This document shows positions 36,248 to 49,003 of a stretch of DNA of 64,000 nt, in pieces. The DNA lies in contig JAIUCV010000009.1 in assembly GCA_026724425.1 (NCBI GenBank), positions 16,193,294-16,257,293 of the forward strand, written 5' to 3'. Origin of the DNA: Erythrophleum ivorense (lineage: Eukaryota; Streptophyta; Magnoliopsida; Fabales; Fabaceae). Both the position numbers and the translations under genes were made by a program. The number at the start of each line of letters is the position of its first letter. The first letter of the stretch is position 1. The notes under the pieces were generated by a model that saw only the letters and a program-made list of their open reading frames with translations, was not told the DNA's origin and searched no databases.

Positions 36248-39124
36248 TGTAGCACCCCATAATTAATTAAAATGTTAATCATGGATTAGATTAATTAGGA
36301 ATAATTAATATGGGATAATTGGGTAAGTTAAGTAAATGAAGATTTTAGAGAAATAAATTATTAATATGGGTTTGATATTTAATTGGGAGAGAAATTTCAT
36401 CTAGGCCCAAATTAATGTAGGAGGTCATGATAAAAGGTTAATGGGGGCCCAATCAGCTAGGTGCAAGCCCAATATAATTCAATCTGATAGAAGCCCAATA
36501 TCCACCTTGTATAGACTCTTATAATTGGCCCAATAACCCTTGTGCAGACCCAAAACCTTTGAGCTCTTAAAACTTGTTCTGGCCTAATGGAATTTCAGCA
36601 GCCCAATGTATAAGAGTTGGCCTAACAAGCTAAAACCTAAAGCCCAAATAGAGATGGACCTTATAGCAACCCATGACCCATATTTGACCCATCTTAAACC
36701 CAACTAAAACCCTAAATGCTTCAGCCACTATCCCTTTTTTCTAAAACACAAAGGAGAAAATCGGAGGTCCAAAGGGGAGGCTAGGGCTATTGGCCTAAAT
36801 CCATATTTTCTCATATTTAGAGCAAGATTCAGCCAAGGTAATAGTTATATAACTTAATCCTCTCATCTTTTTCTTCATTTTAGTCCAATTAGTTTTTCAT
36901 TTGGAGTATTTTCATCATACCCAAAATCTGAAATGTGGGTGATTGGAGATTTTCTTGATGAAATTCGTAGGTTAAGGCTAGGGCTGTCATTAGATAGGTA
37001 TGAACTTTTCTTTTTGAGGTAATTCTACTGATTTGAGACCTTAATGACTTGATTATAATATGGGTATTAATTTTGTACGAATTTGATTAGGATTTTGGAT
37101 GAAATATTGACCTTTTCTGGTAGAGGACACTTCAATCAGAATTTGGGACTTGTAGTGGCTGGGCAAGTGATTCTTAGGTAGTCATTAGCATTTTAAATTC
37201 TTTGGGTACTTATTGCAACTGTTAATGATGAATTAGAGTAGTAATTCTATGATGCTACGGTTATAGGGGGATTTCTACACCATTGGTGACTGTTGCAATT
37301 GTCTACAAGTGAAGTAACCGGGTTTATATTAATTCCATGTATATATATCTGATTTAATTTCATATGTTACTGTACATGAATGATTTGAAATATTGAATGA
37401 ATTGGTTGGCTATCTAATGAATTGTGATTAGACCTTGTGAGTCTATGGTGAAACTGTGATGCGGCTGCCACCCATGCATGTGCTTCGATTGGGTACCGGG
37501 TTATGATAAAACCCCAGATGTACTGAGCCCTGGTTGTGCTCAATTGGGAGTAGGTGCCGTGGATGGGCCTCTCTCGGTGTCATTGGCCTTTAACATGTGA
37601 AAATATGATTGCTAGTATGGGATAGTAATCATGATAGCCTACTTGTTTGATTTACTGATATGACTAGTATTTTGCTATTGCTTATGTAAAATTATGCATG
37701 TATGCTAATTAAACTGGAATATATGATGGAATTGTCTTAGTTACTGAGATTTATATCCACCCCATTTTATGGGATTAATATTTCAGGTAAAGGTTCTTCT
37801 GGTAAGGATAAGAGGAAGCAAGTGGATGAAAATCTATGAGCTTCGGCATATAGGGTGAAGGCTACACTTAGGCTGACTTATTTAGTTTAGATGCTAAATT
37901 TTGTATTTTCTATGATATAGCATCATCATGTATTCATATTGCCAATGTAGGCGTTTATATTTTGCCTTGTTGAAATGTAACCATTAAGGATTTAAGTCTC
38001 ATTATAGTTGGATATTGATGTATGAACTTATAGCATCATATACATAGCTTTGTTGAATTTGTGATATGGTTTACCATTTGGGAATTGTAGTCATGTGATG
38101 CATTGGATGTGGACATAAACTGTTGATGAATGAAATCTCTATGGAATGTGTATGGGATGTTAATTGTTGTTAATGCATGAGTTCTTGCTGTCATTAATCT
38201 ATGATTGTGCTGATATGAGATAGCTGGGCAAGTAGGATATAGTATCAAAGTTTTGAATTGGCAATGGAGAGTTAAATGGATAAAAAAGGTGCATAAACAC
38301 CATTAGAGTTGCAAAATTTAAGGTAGAGTGACCCTATGGGGGTTATTGGAGGGAGAGTGGAGAGTTTAAGGTAAGGTTTTAAGAGTAGTAAGATAAGAAG
38401 GCATTTGGCCGTAGCCAAAATATTGTTAGTCGTGGCCAATAGTGGCGAAGTTGCCCAGGCAGAGTCCCAGAGAGCAATTCACCGCGGTGAATGTGGAATT
38501 GGCTGCTGCAAAATATAAGAGGCTAAACTAGGAGTCGTCTAGAGGAAAATTCGCTGCGGCGAAGTGGGTAAGGTAATTGGCCACGGCTAATTTTTGTGAA
38601 AATGAGCCAGGCATTCCATAGAGGAATTGGCCGCGGCGAAATGAGGTATTAGTCGCGGCCAATAGCGAGAGGTGAGCGAGGGAAGTTCCAAGAGGCTTTT
38701 TTGCCACAGCGCCATGTAGGTTGGCCATGACGAAATTAGTAACAATGCGAGGGGTGAAACCGAGGGGAATTAGTCGCGGCTAAGGGGAAATTGACCGCGG
38801 CGAATGTCCTGAAACTCTTATATTGACTAGGAAATCTTGGTTTTCCATATTGTAACCTCAAGGGATGACTTGTAAACATTGATAGAAGATAAATATGAGT
38901 TGAAAATGATAGGTAGTAGAATCAAGGCTCATAAATGAATGTTTGTTTCCCCTGATGTACGTAAGTGTTGGTAGTTATATGGTTGATGACTCTAATAAAA
39001 TTAAGGTTCAAATTTCCCTGAATTTTCATAATGTAATTAGTCTTAATGCCATATAACCCTGCTTTATGGTCATTAATCACGTATTTAACCTTAATTATGA
39101 TGATTAGAAGTTAGGGTCGTCACA
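36248..39124 (+). mobile_element. Solo LTR, Tekay/Del-like Ty3/gypsy
   Basis: It starts TGTAGCACCCC and ends GGGTCGTCACA, the TG...CA form usual in this lineage. The flanks are TGAAG (36243-36247) and TGAAA (39125-39129), a target duplication with one mismatch. It has no gag or pol sequence inside and no partner LTR was found in the window. The array of GC-rich mini-palindromes at about 38405-38812 lies in its 3' third. Lineage is inferred from the termini and general layout. Confidence 0.7.
38405..38812. repeat. Array of GC-rich mini-palindromes (type 1)
   Basis: About eleven degenerate inverted-repeat words of 12-16 bp, such as 'ttcaccgcggtgaatg', 'ttcgctgcggcgaagt', 'ttggccgcggcgaaat' and 'tagtcgcggccaata', are spaced tens of bases apart in otherwise AT-rich DNA. 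Confidence 0.75.
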
Positions 39125-39214
39125 TGAAATATATTGACAACTAGTAAAATCTTTTTCTTTAGCTTGTTCTTTGTTCTTCTAGCTCATCATCCATGCTTAT
39201 TCACAGGTCCTCAT

Positions 39215-40440
39215 TGTAATAACCCAGAAAAAGAAAAGAGAAAAAGAAGGGAGAAAAAGGAAAGGAAAGAGAAGCTGGAAAATTTTCGGACAGCTGAGAA
39301 TTTTCTAAGTCTTCTCGCCATAGCGAGATATGGAATTGCCATAGCGAGAATGCCTCTTCGCCGTAGCGAGTATGTCCCTAGCTATAGCGAGTGCGGCATT
39401 CCATATAGAAACCAGTAAGTTGCTCGCCGTAGCGAAATTGTTCCTAGCTATAACGAGTATGGCATTCCATATAGAGACCAGGGAGTTGCTCGCTGTAGCG
39501 GCGCTTTAGCGAAGGCAGAGGTCTGGAATAGACCCGATCTCGCCGTAGCGACGCCATAGCGAAGACAAAAGTCTGGAACAGACACGAGCTCGCCGTAGCG
39601 AGGTCACTAACTCGCTGTAGCGAGAGCGGTCCAGAAAAGCGAGGAAAAGAGAAATTGACTTTTAAAAGCTTCCAAATCTCTTCTTTCTTCTTCTAACCGA
39701 CTCTAACTCGTCTTAGGAGAGAGCAAAGGGCGGAGGAGAGAGAGAGAAGCTGAAGAGAAGAGGAAAGCACAAGAAAGGTATGAATCCTCATGGTTTCCTC
39801 TTCATATGTGGCCCTCTCCCTTTTTCCCCTCTTTCCTACGGTTCAGATGTTAGGAATGGTTAGGTTTGAGTCTGGTTTAGAGGAGAGAGAGTGGGAAACC
39901 ATTCTTGAGAGAGATTAGAAGTAGATAGTCTTGTCTTCTTGCTTTTCCCCTTTCTTATGAGTTGAGAAAGAGAGGGATAGTTCATGGACCCTAGAGTGAG
40001 GAAGAAACCTAGAGTGAGAAGCTCAGTAGAGCCAATTAGAAGAGATCCCTAGCTTAAGAATTGAGTATGAAGTATTGATTCCATGCTTTTGTGTGGTTAG
40101 GCTCAAGAGGGAACTCTCCCATCTAGAAGTTGTTGTGAAATCAACAAGGGAGGAGACCATTGACAGAGCAAGTAGTAAATAGCCAGCAAAGGTAGTTCTC
40201 TCCACTTTCTCTCATGCATAATTGTGTGTTTACATTGTCTTGCTTGTGTGTATGAATGAGATGAGCTATGAGAAGTGTGTTAGCATGATTATGTGATATG
40301 ATTGAGATGATGTTTTAAATGATTGTTTGGTTTGCTTGAGGAAATGGAAAAGCCAATAACCCTGAAGCCAAGGTGAGGATGAGCCGAAGCCCTAAGTTGG
40401 TTGAGCCATGTCTCCCAAAAGTGAGGTTGACTCCCAAAGA
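39215..40440 (+). mobile_element. 5' part of a second Tekay/Del-like LTR
   Basis: It begins TGTAATAACCC, a typical LTR start. It contains the type 2 mini-palindrome array, a purine-rich leader near 39720-39780 and a ~30 bp repeat of the 'cccaaaagtgagg' kind at about 40340-40440. At about 40440 it runs into reverse-strand pol sequence. LTR-like sequence of the same orientation resumes at about 42930. Its 3' end and target duplication were not found. Confidence 0.55.
39312..39628. repeat. Array of GC-rich mini-palindromes (type 2)
   Basis: At least ten copies of a degenerate CTCGC-CRTA-GCGAG word, for example 'ctcgccatagcgag', 'ttcgccgtagcgag', 'gctcgccgtagcgagg' and 'ctcgctgtagcgag'. The two halves are inverted repeats around a 4-base spacer. 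They are CpG-rich against an AT-rich background. Confidence 0.85.
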
Positions 40441-42550
40441 GTAAGGGTGAGTCTTGTGGTCGCTATACACCTCTATCACTGCCCCCGTATAAGTAGTGTC
40501 TCCATATCTTAAGAGCGAATACCACTGCGGCTAACTCTAGGTCGTGTGTGGGGTAGTTTTCCTCATGAGGCTTTAACTGTCTGGAAGCATAAGCTACCAC
40601 CTGGCCTTTCTGCATAAGTACACATCCTAACCCTTTCTTAGAGGCATCACTATACACTGTAAAACTCTCTCTCGGGTCAGGGAGTACTAAAACTGGTGCC
40701 GTGGTCAACTTGTGCTTCAACTCTTGAAAACTACTCTCACATTTCTCATTCCACACAAACGACACATTCTTTCTAGTAAGCCGGGTCAATGGCATTGCTA
40801 TTTGAGAAAAGCCCTGAATGAACATTCTATAGTACCCTGCTAAACCTAGAAAGCTCCTGATCTCTGTCACTGTCCTAGGTCTCTCCCACTGCAATACTGC
40901 CTCTACTTTATGGGGATCTACTGCGACCCCTGCCTGGGAGATCACATGACCGAGAAACGGAACCTCAGTGAGCCAGAAATCACATTTACTAAGTTTAACG
41001 TACAACTGTCTTTCTCTTAAGGTCTCCAAGACTAATCTCAAATGCTGCTCATGTTCCTCTCCACTTTTTGAGTAGATGAGGATGTCATCTATGAAGACTA
41101 CTACAAACCTGTCTAGATATGGCCTGAAGATTCTGTTCATATAATCCATAAAAACTGCAGGTGCATTCGTTAACCCGAAGGGCATAACCAGGAATTCATA
41201 ATGCCCGTATCTGGTTCTAAAAGCTGTTTTGGGAATATCATTCGCCTTGACCCTGAGCTGATGATATCTCGACCTGAGGTCTATCTTAGAGAACACTGAC
41301 GCTCCTGCTAACTGATCTAGGAGGTCATCTATGCGAGGGAGAGGGTACTTATTCTTAATGGTAATCTTATTGAGTTCCCTGTAGTCTATACATAATCTAA
41401 GGCTCCCGTCTTTCTTCTTTACAAATAGAACTGGGGCTCCCCATGGTGAGACACTAGGTCTGATGAAACCCTTTTCTAAGAGTTCCTCTATCTGCTTCTT
41501 AAGCTCTGCTAACTCTGTGGGGGCCATTCTATAAGGGGCCTTAGACACTGGACTTGCCCCAGGTACGATTTCTATTGGAAACTCGACCTCTCTCTCTGGG
41601 GGCAATCCACTCATCTCTCTAGGGAATACTTCTGAGAATTCCCTTACTACTGGGATCTCATCTATACCCTCTTCTACCTCAGCCTGTACTGAGAAGAAGA
41701 CCAGATATCCCTGACACCCATGCCCTAGAGATCTCTCTGCTTGGGAAGTGGTCATAACAGCCAGCTCAGTCCTAGTACTAGGTACAGTCCCACATCCAGG
41801 TAACGTAACACATCTGTGGCTACAATCTAGTGTGGCATTATTTACTGACATCCAGTTCATGCCTATTATCACATCGATGTCTATGAGGGGTATGCATATC
41901 AAATCAAGGGTGGTCAGGCAATGATTAAACTGGATCACACAATTCAAGCAAGCATGTGAAGTGATGGCTCGGTTTCCAGTGGGGGTAGATACATGCAACT
42001 CATATGGCAATGTATGCATACTCAGACCCGACCTCTTAACACAGTCATACGATATGAAAGAATGGCTAGCGCCCGAATCAAATAAGGCAGTTACTGAAAA
42101 ATCATTTATCTTAATAGTACTTTGAATCAGACTCGGGGATTGACTAGCCTCTTGCTGTGATAGGGCAAACACTCTACCCTGGGTCTGTGGTCTGGGAGGT
42201 GGAGCCATCTCTCTCTGCTGTGTGATCGGTAGAGGGACCTGTGGGGGAACTTGCATGCAATCTCTGGCTATGTGCCCCGGCCTGCCACATCTATAGCATA
42301 CGTTCTGCCCCGCATAACACGGCCTGGTACCGTGATTCCTGCCACACTGGGGACATGTGAGAGGTGGAGCGCTGCCTCTACTAGACTGAGTCTTCTTCTT
42401 CTTCCCTCTTTGGTTCCACTGCCTTTTCCCACCTCTACGGCTTGTCACTGCCGGCTGGGAATCATCTCTAGATCTCTTAGGCTCAGGGAGGGGAAGTAAT
42501 GGTCTAGCGCTGGAGGTAGGTTGCATCATCCTGAGATTCGTTTCTATGTT
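40440..42550 (-). pseudogene. Ty3/gypsy gag C-terminus-protease-RT-RNase H fragment
   Basis: One long frame (688 codons to 40463) carries a CCHC knuckle (CYRCGRPGHIARDC, residues ~78-91), aspartic protease (LFDSGASHSFIS, ~149-160), reverse transcriptase (FVKKKDGSLRLCIDYRELNK, MPFGLTNAP, FIDDILIYSKS) and the start of RNase H (YSDASKKGLGCVL). A one-base shift near the end puts EVYSDHKTH in another frame, and all sequence after it is gone: no rest of RNase H, integrase or chromodomain. The gag capsid region upstream is also missing. The frame is otherwise open, so the insertion is fairly recent. Tekay/Del affinity is inferred from motif style. It faces away from the gag start at 42559. Confidence 0.92.
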
Positions 42551-42558
42551 TCAGAAAG

Positions 42559-42915
42559 ATGGTAGACACTCGCCAAAGCAGAGGCAGAGGTAGAGGTAGA
42601 GGAAGAGGTAGGCCTTCCAGAGCGGCTCAGGCAGATGAGGTCGGGCCTAGCGATCCAGTTGCTGGAGCCTTACAGAGTATAGTGGCTCGCCTGGATCAGC
42701 AGCAAGCTGTTATCATGCAGCTACAAGAACGGCTTGCTGAGAGAGATAGTCAAGGTCCTACACCTCCCCCTCCTCAGCCAGTTCCACACTCTGATCGTCC
42801 TGAGCCTTCAGGGGCGACTCCTACAGATGCACAGCCACACATGCAGGCTGTAGCCCCAGTTCCACTAGCTCAGATGCCTCCTGCTGAGCAGCAGCCCTCG
42901 ATCAGAAAAGTAGTA
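42559..42915 (+). pseudogene. Ty3/gypsy gag N-terminal fragment
   Basis: ATG at 42559 begins an Arg/Gly-rich (MVDTRQSRGRGRGRGRGRPS) then Gln/Pro-rich protein, typical of the gag N-terminus of Tekay/Del elements. A short coiled-coil-like stretch (LDQQQAVIMQLQERLAERD) follows. Recognisable gag ends near EQQPSI (about 42905), and the remaining open frame to 43041 is LTR-derived. The gag core is missing and the matching pol lies on the opposite strand. Confidence 0.8.
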
Positions 42916-42929
42916 TGGGAAGGCAAATC

Positions 42930-43350
42930 CAAAAGCCATAAGGGAAGGGGTGAGGCCGATCCAAGTACTCAGCGAACTCATGAATGTTATCCATGGCCAT
43001 TTCACATGTTTAAACGTTTTCTATCATGTTTTACATGCTAACATGCCATACATGCATAATGAGACTTGTTGCATGCAATATATGTATGTTTGAATGAGAG
43101 TTGAACTACTGAATTCTCCGAATCTCACCCTCCCTCTCCACCATCCAACCATGCCAGGTGGCCCAAGTGAGATTAGAGATGGGAGCAACCACCAACAAGC
43201 ATGAGGCTAGGGATAGAGATGAAGAAAAGTGTATAGTTTTGTACTACATTGTATATGTAACTTGTACATGAGATGTAAATGATGTATATGATGTAGCATG
43301 TACAAATATTGTAAGACAATGTATGTATTATGGCTAGATGCAAAAAAGTA
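42930..43350 (+). mobile_element. LTR fragment continuing the second LTR
   Basis: This resumes the 'caaaagccataaggg..ggtgagg' style repeat. It then has 'gaatctcaccctccctc', 'caggtggcccaagtgag' and an AT-rich 'tgtatatgtaacttgtacatg' tail, in the order expected for the 3' half of such an LTR. The same motif series occurs reversed at 46740-46830. Confidence 0.45.
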
Positions 43351-45394
43351 AAAATGAATTAATGTCCATTATAGAGCAAAAACTTAATCATTCATTTAAG
43401 CACAAATGAGAAAGCTTCTTTCAATATGAACTTCATCCATCAAAATGCACACATCAACATACAAGAAAAGGATGGTTATTTTACATGTTTAGCTTCATCA
43501 AAATAATTTACTCAATTATAATCCCAATGACATGGACAGAGCAAGTTCAATTATATTGTCCAAGTGTGTAAAGATACAATTAAAGCACTCATGAATTGCA
43601 AGCTAAACGATTTATTGAGCAAAGCATTATTAAATAGAAATAAAAGTTTCAATTCTAATGCAAAGTTAGATGCTCACCCAGTAAAACAAATTCCCATTCC
43701 CATTCCCATTACAACATACTAATGTTTGCTCACCCAATTCAAATATATCGCAATGAAACTTTAATTTCCAAGGCCAAAATGCCATAAGAATTTCCTCAAA
43801 ATTTTAGAACTAAGTCTTTATTTAAAACTAGCCTAAACAAAACAACAACCATGACTAAAAACCATCAACATAACAAGCTAACTTTGGGACAGAATTTGAA
43901 CTCAGTTTTAAGCTAAAACTTAGGTTAAAATCATGTTTATTATTTAGTAGGACAACAAGCAATACTTAGCAGGATTTGAACTCCATTTTAGGCTAAAAGT
44001 TGAATTAATATCATGCTTAAAACAACCAAAGTAGCAAGCTTAAATTTCTAAAGCATTGTAGCCCAAACTCAAGCTAGAAGGCAAGCCTAGATTGTGTTAT
44101 AAACACAATTAAGATAACAACAAATTCTTTGGAAAAAAATGAAGCTAGAAGAACAAGATTAAGGCATCCTAAAGGCCATAGGACAACAAACATCATATTC
44201 AACTAAAATTTTGCGTGCAAAACTCCACTAAAGAACAAAAACTAAAAGCAATGAGACAGCAACCACCATCTTTCAACAATATTTTAAAATCCTTAAGCAT
44301 GAATTGAAGTTCTATGATGAGAAACATAACCCTTTAATTAGGAATCCCTATTAATATAATCGTCAGATGTAACATGAGCATCAAATCGAAATCCATATTC
44401 TAGCAATCATTCAGTGGCTTCAAGAAAACACTTTCAATGCATGAACAAATGTCCTTGATAAGTAAAACAACAAACTCAATAAAATAAGAGATGTAACAAA
44501 AGCCATCTTAGCATTTAGCAACATCACACCACAATGTTTGTGTCCATAGGTAACAAAAAAGGATGAAATTAAATTAGAGCACTCATAAAATTTAATCGAT
44601 TCATACCATCGAGGAAGACCAGTAATCTTACATATCATCCTTAACCAAGATGCATTCACTCAAATGTTTAATTAGATGCAAACCATAATTATCTAAATGG
44701 CACTAAGTTTTGTTATTTACATTTCAAAAGTGAGACTAACGATTCTTCCACACTAAAGCACAAAACTGAGACATGCATAGTCCAAAATACCTTACACAGA
44801 ACTCCCTTCCAAAGAAATGGAATAGAACAAAATCTCTGAAGTCCAAAAATCTATATTCAAGATTCAAACACATGCTAACATGGTAACAAAAGGATTCAAA
44901 ATCTAAATTCATATTGAACATTTACACAATGCTCCAAAATTAAGATAAATAATTGGCACACTTTGAACATTGGCTTATATTCACCTTCTAAAAACCCTTA
45001 AATATTAAGTTGCTACATTGAAAGCTAGTAAGTACGAAGCAACTCATAGTCTTAAAGGTAACAAAATCAACATCCTAAAATAAGAAATAACAAACCTAGA
45101 GCCACTAATAGAGATCATCTTTAAAACCTCTTTCTAGAAGAGTTAGACTAAGTATTTAGAATTTAATTCTAGTGAAAAACAATAGAAATATGTGATTGAA
45201 CTTAAATTATAGGTAAAATTACAAGCCAATTCAAGCTTTTTAAATGGAACTCTGAGAGTTAGTTCAATAGGACTTAAAATAGTTAACTACCAAGTTGAAT
45301 TCTTGCTAACAATTCCTTGGATTAACTTCTAGTTAACTACAAATTAGGGCTTTCTTACTAAATATTTATCCAAGTTAAATGATGTTAGTCAAAA
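43351..45394. other. Repeat-like noncoding DNA
   Basis: No gene is seen; open frames are short and motif-free. The sequence resembles in style that at 49004-50700, which would be continuous with it if the LTR at 45395-48998 were removed. Confidence 0.4.
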
Positions 45395-48300
45395 TGTAAT
45401 ACCATAATTTCTTATCTTATCTTATGCCTTCAAATAACTCATTTACAAGAATCATGTAAATATTTAAAGAAAAAGACATTAAAATAATACATTATTTAGT
45501 GTTGCGTATAAAAATTTCGTTCGGTGTTACACAAACCATGTGAGCTCATGTATCATATTCCCATATTTAATTGCATGGATACAACTGATTTCCATCACCA
45601 AAATTGACCTAGAGCTCGTGTATGGCAAGAGGAAGCATAAAATTCATATATACATTTTTGGACAGAATTTCCTCACTTCTATCACAAACTTTGAAAAATC
45701 ATAACTAATTTTAGAAAAATTAAAATCATGCATTGTTTATGATTCTAGAAAGCTACACATGTCTAATTTATGCTAAAAATATATCTAGATTGTGAAAAAC
45801 AACACAGAGGATGTTTGACATTCAAAAAAGTCTAGAAATTTGGCTGTCTACTAGTACTATTATAAGTTTCTGCATCAAATTTCAAAAATGTCCAATTAAT
45901 TCCACAAAAATCTAATTCATGCAAATGATACCAATATGGAAAGCTATGAATGTTAGCTTGGGGGAAAAATAACTCCAAACTAGTTCAAGTATGCCTAGAC
46001 CTCGAAACTCAATCAAACAATAATTGAGGTCGGGTGGTGCACCTGGTACTGGACAGTTTCTTTGAAAATTCATATCTCCCTTTCTAGGCATCCAAATGAG
46101 GTCCTTATAGTTGGCACAAGTCACTAAAAATGTCTAGTTTCTCTATATAAAATTTTATGGCAATTGACATCATTTGCCTCATGAGTGACAGAATTTAATT
46201 TCGAACCAGTGCTACAGTACTAATGACCAAAACCAAAAAAATTCCCAACTTCAATAATTCACCAAATATTCCACAAGCCTCCAAAAATTACCAAATTTAG
46301 CTTCCTAAAAAGCTCTCAATAAGCTCTAGATGCATGCCAAACTTCAAATTAACAAGAGTTCATTTGGATAAAAAGTAATATGGCCTCATGAAATGATTAT
46401 TTTTGCTCCCTATCAAGAGTCACTTTGGTCTAAATGGCCTCCTCTTGAGTTTGGCACCTTTTGGGCAAGTTTAAAAATATAATTATGACTTGTGAGAGCT
46501 ACCCAAGTGGTTCCAAATCCCACACATCTCATTTTGGCCATTCAACATCCATTAATACACTAAGCACACATGTCATTCAATGGTCTAAATACATAATCTT
46601 ATTGATTTAATGCTACATAAAGTTACATAGAGTTTATACATCATAATACATGTGCTCAAGGTCAAAAATAATATGTACAAGCTTCTTTGACATTCTATCA
46701 TAAGTGAGACTACAAAATAAACAAAAAGTAGCCATTTAATGTTCTTGGCTCGCATTTCCTTGGTTTTGAGCACCACCTACATTTCAAGAGTGAGGGGGAA
46801 AAGGGAGTGAGATTCCAAGAATTTTAATAGCTCACACACCCATTCACACATACATTCAAAACATACATATATCAAAATCACAAGTGTGCAAGCATAAAGT
46901 GTGTTATACTACATTTCCATGCCACATTTCTACATCAAGCCATTTTTATGTTTTAGGGACTTTTGGTTTTGCCTCACCCCATTTCTAAGACTTTTGGATT
47001 TGCCTCACTGTTGGCCTTGAGACTTTTGACCTAGCCTCACCCATCCAAGGGATTTTTGGTCTAGTCTTACCCATACCTTGAGACTCTTGGTACATCCTCA
47101 CCTACTTTAAGGAGCTTTTGGTGTCACCTCACCCTTGAGAGTCATTCTCATAATCAATGGCATTCAAGACAACATATTAGTACTAATGCAACCTCAAGAC
47201 ATTACGTGGCATGTTCTCAAATCAAAAGAGTATACACAAGAACACAAAAACATACATATTCACACAAGAATGCAAGAGAATGAGGTGGAGAGCTACCTTG
47301 GATTTATGCAAGCTTTTCTTGATCCTTTCCTTCTTTCTTTTTGGCTTCACAAGTGTACTTAGGTGGTTGGATGTTCTCTTGGTTTAGCCACCATAAACAA
47401 CACACAATTACACACTTGAAGTAAGCCAAGATACTAAACTAAAACTTAAACCCATACTTAGTTTCATACTTAGCATTATGGTTCCATAATGGACCTAATG
47501 AAGCAACTCTTGCATTTCAAGTTCTAGGCTCCATTCTCTTGTTGTTTCTAGATTTCTTGGACTCATTTAAGGTCCTTGGAGCCATCCCACATTCAATTGC
47601 ACAATTAAAAAACCAAGTTGCTTCACCAAATATCATTATGGACACCATTGTCCCATCTCCCAATCTATGGTTCTTAAATTTTTTCCAATGGTTTCTTCTA
47701 TTTTCTAACATCATATAAAGTCTCAAACCAAGGCTAGAACAATTTAAAACACCCTCTACCCTATCCATCCCAACTTGGCCGAACCTATGAGCAATAATGG
47801 GGTTCTTGGAGTTTTAAATTTTTCCTTGATGGGAGAGCCATTTGGGGAGGTTTCTAAGGGTCTTAGGAGCTTAAGGAAATATTCAAATAGCCAAGGAAAT
47901 ATTCACAAAAAATTAGATTTTACAAAATCCTAGAAAACACTACACTTTTCTAACTTATTTTCTATTGGTTTTTCTTAGAATTTCTTGCCATATTCCATAT
48001 CCCCATGGCCTAAAACTCTTGTTCCTTCCTTGTATTTGGACAAAACATCCTCCCCTCCTTTGGTTCTATTCTTGGTCGAAATGCACACAAAGGGAGGGGG
48101 AAGAAAAGATGCAACAAAAATCAATGATTACCTATGATTCAAGTGAGCTTTCAAGTGTCTTTCTCCTTGGTTCTCTTCTCCTTGGAAAATTCAAAATTTC
48201 CCCTTCTATCTAGACCAAAAATAGAACCATTCATCTTAAATAAACTAGGGAAAAAGAGGAGGAAAGGAGAGGAACAAGATTGGAGGAAGATGGAGTATGC

Positions 48301-48998
48301 AAATCTACAAATTTCCTTACCTTTTCTTTGATTGTTCTCCTCTTTTTCTTCCCATTTTGGTGCACCTAAGAGAGCAGATCAACTTTTATATTTTGGCCAA
48401 AAAATTTCATGCTTAAGGAGGTGGAAGAAAAAAGGAAAAGTGTGTGGGAGTTTCTAGAAATATACTTTTCCAAAAATTTTAATTTTATCCTTTCGTAATG
48501 GCAATTTCGTTTTGGCTTCGTTTTAACTTCTTTTTGAGAACTGTCTTTTCCATTATAAAACTTAGGTTCCCAATTTAATAAAATGCCTTTGAAATAACTC
48601 AATTTAGAGCTAAAACCTTATCGAAAGACTTCGTCAAAGTTTAGGCTCGCCGAATTTGGAAAACTTATACCGGAGGGGCTTTACCAATCTTGGGGCTTCC
48701 CATAGTTTTTGGGGTCTTTGAGAATCTTGGGCAATTTAAAATTTTCATTTAAAAAGCCCCTCTATGTTTTTTTCTAAAAGTTGCACTTATTTATGAAAAT
48801 ACTATTACATTTCATCAGTTTTCATTGCAAATTGTTTCTTCGTCCAAACTCCATTTTTCTTTTCGTCTGAGCCTAGAATTATCAATTTTAGGAGTTTAGG
48901 ACTCTATCCAAAATTTTTGGGATATTATCTAGGTCATTTTGAAGGACTTGCTTTTATACGATTCATTTTGTCATTTTACAGAAATTACGTTCGTTACA
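45395..48998 (-). mobile_element. Probable solo LTR, reverse strand, Tekay/Del-like
   Basis: On the minus strand it starts TGTAACGAACG (48998) and ends GGTATTACA (45395). Both sides carry CAAAA (45390-45394 and 48999-49003), a perfect 5-bp target duplication. A ~31 bp repeat (46955-47138) and the 'gaatctcac' block lie in the reversed order of the plus-strand LTR. At 3.6 kb it is long, and an internal TGTAACACCG at 45531 (minus) leaves open that two pieces are nested. Confidence 0.55.
46955..47138. repeat. ~31-bp tandem repeat, about 6 units
   Basis: Degenerate units of the form 'agacttttgg..tgcctcaccc' occur six times. The reverse complement, of the form 'gggtgaggca..ccaaaagtc', matches the style of the plus-strand repeats at 40340-40440. 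Confidence 0.8.
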
Positions 48999-49003
48999 CA
49001 AAA

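Noticed and set aside
38405..39628. Mini-palindrome arrays considered as a CRISPR-like array
   Set aside because: Repeats are degenerate and irregularly spaced, there are no cas genes, and the setting is plant LTR DNA.
42251..42499. Plus-strand open frame of 82 codons opposite pol
   Set aside because: It lies antisense to the zinc-knuckle region of the gag-pol frame, with no motif of its own.
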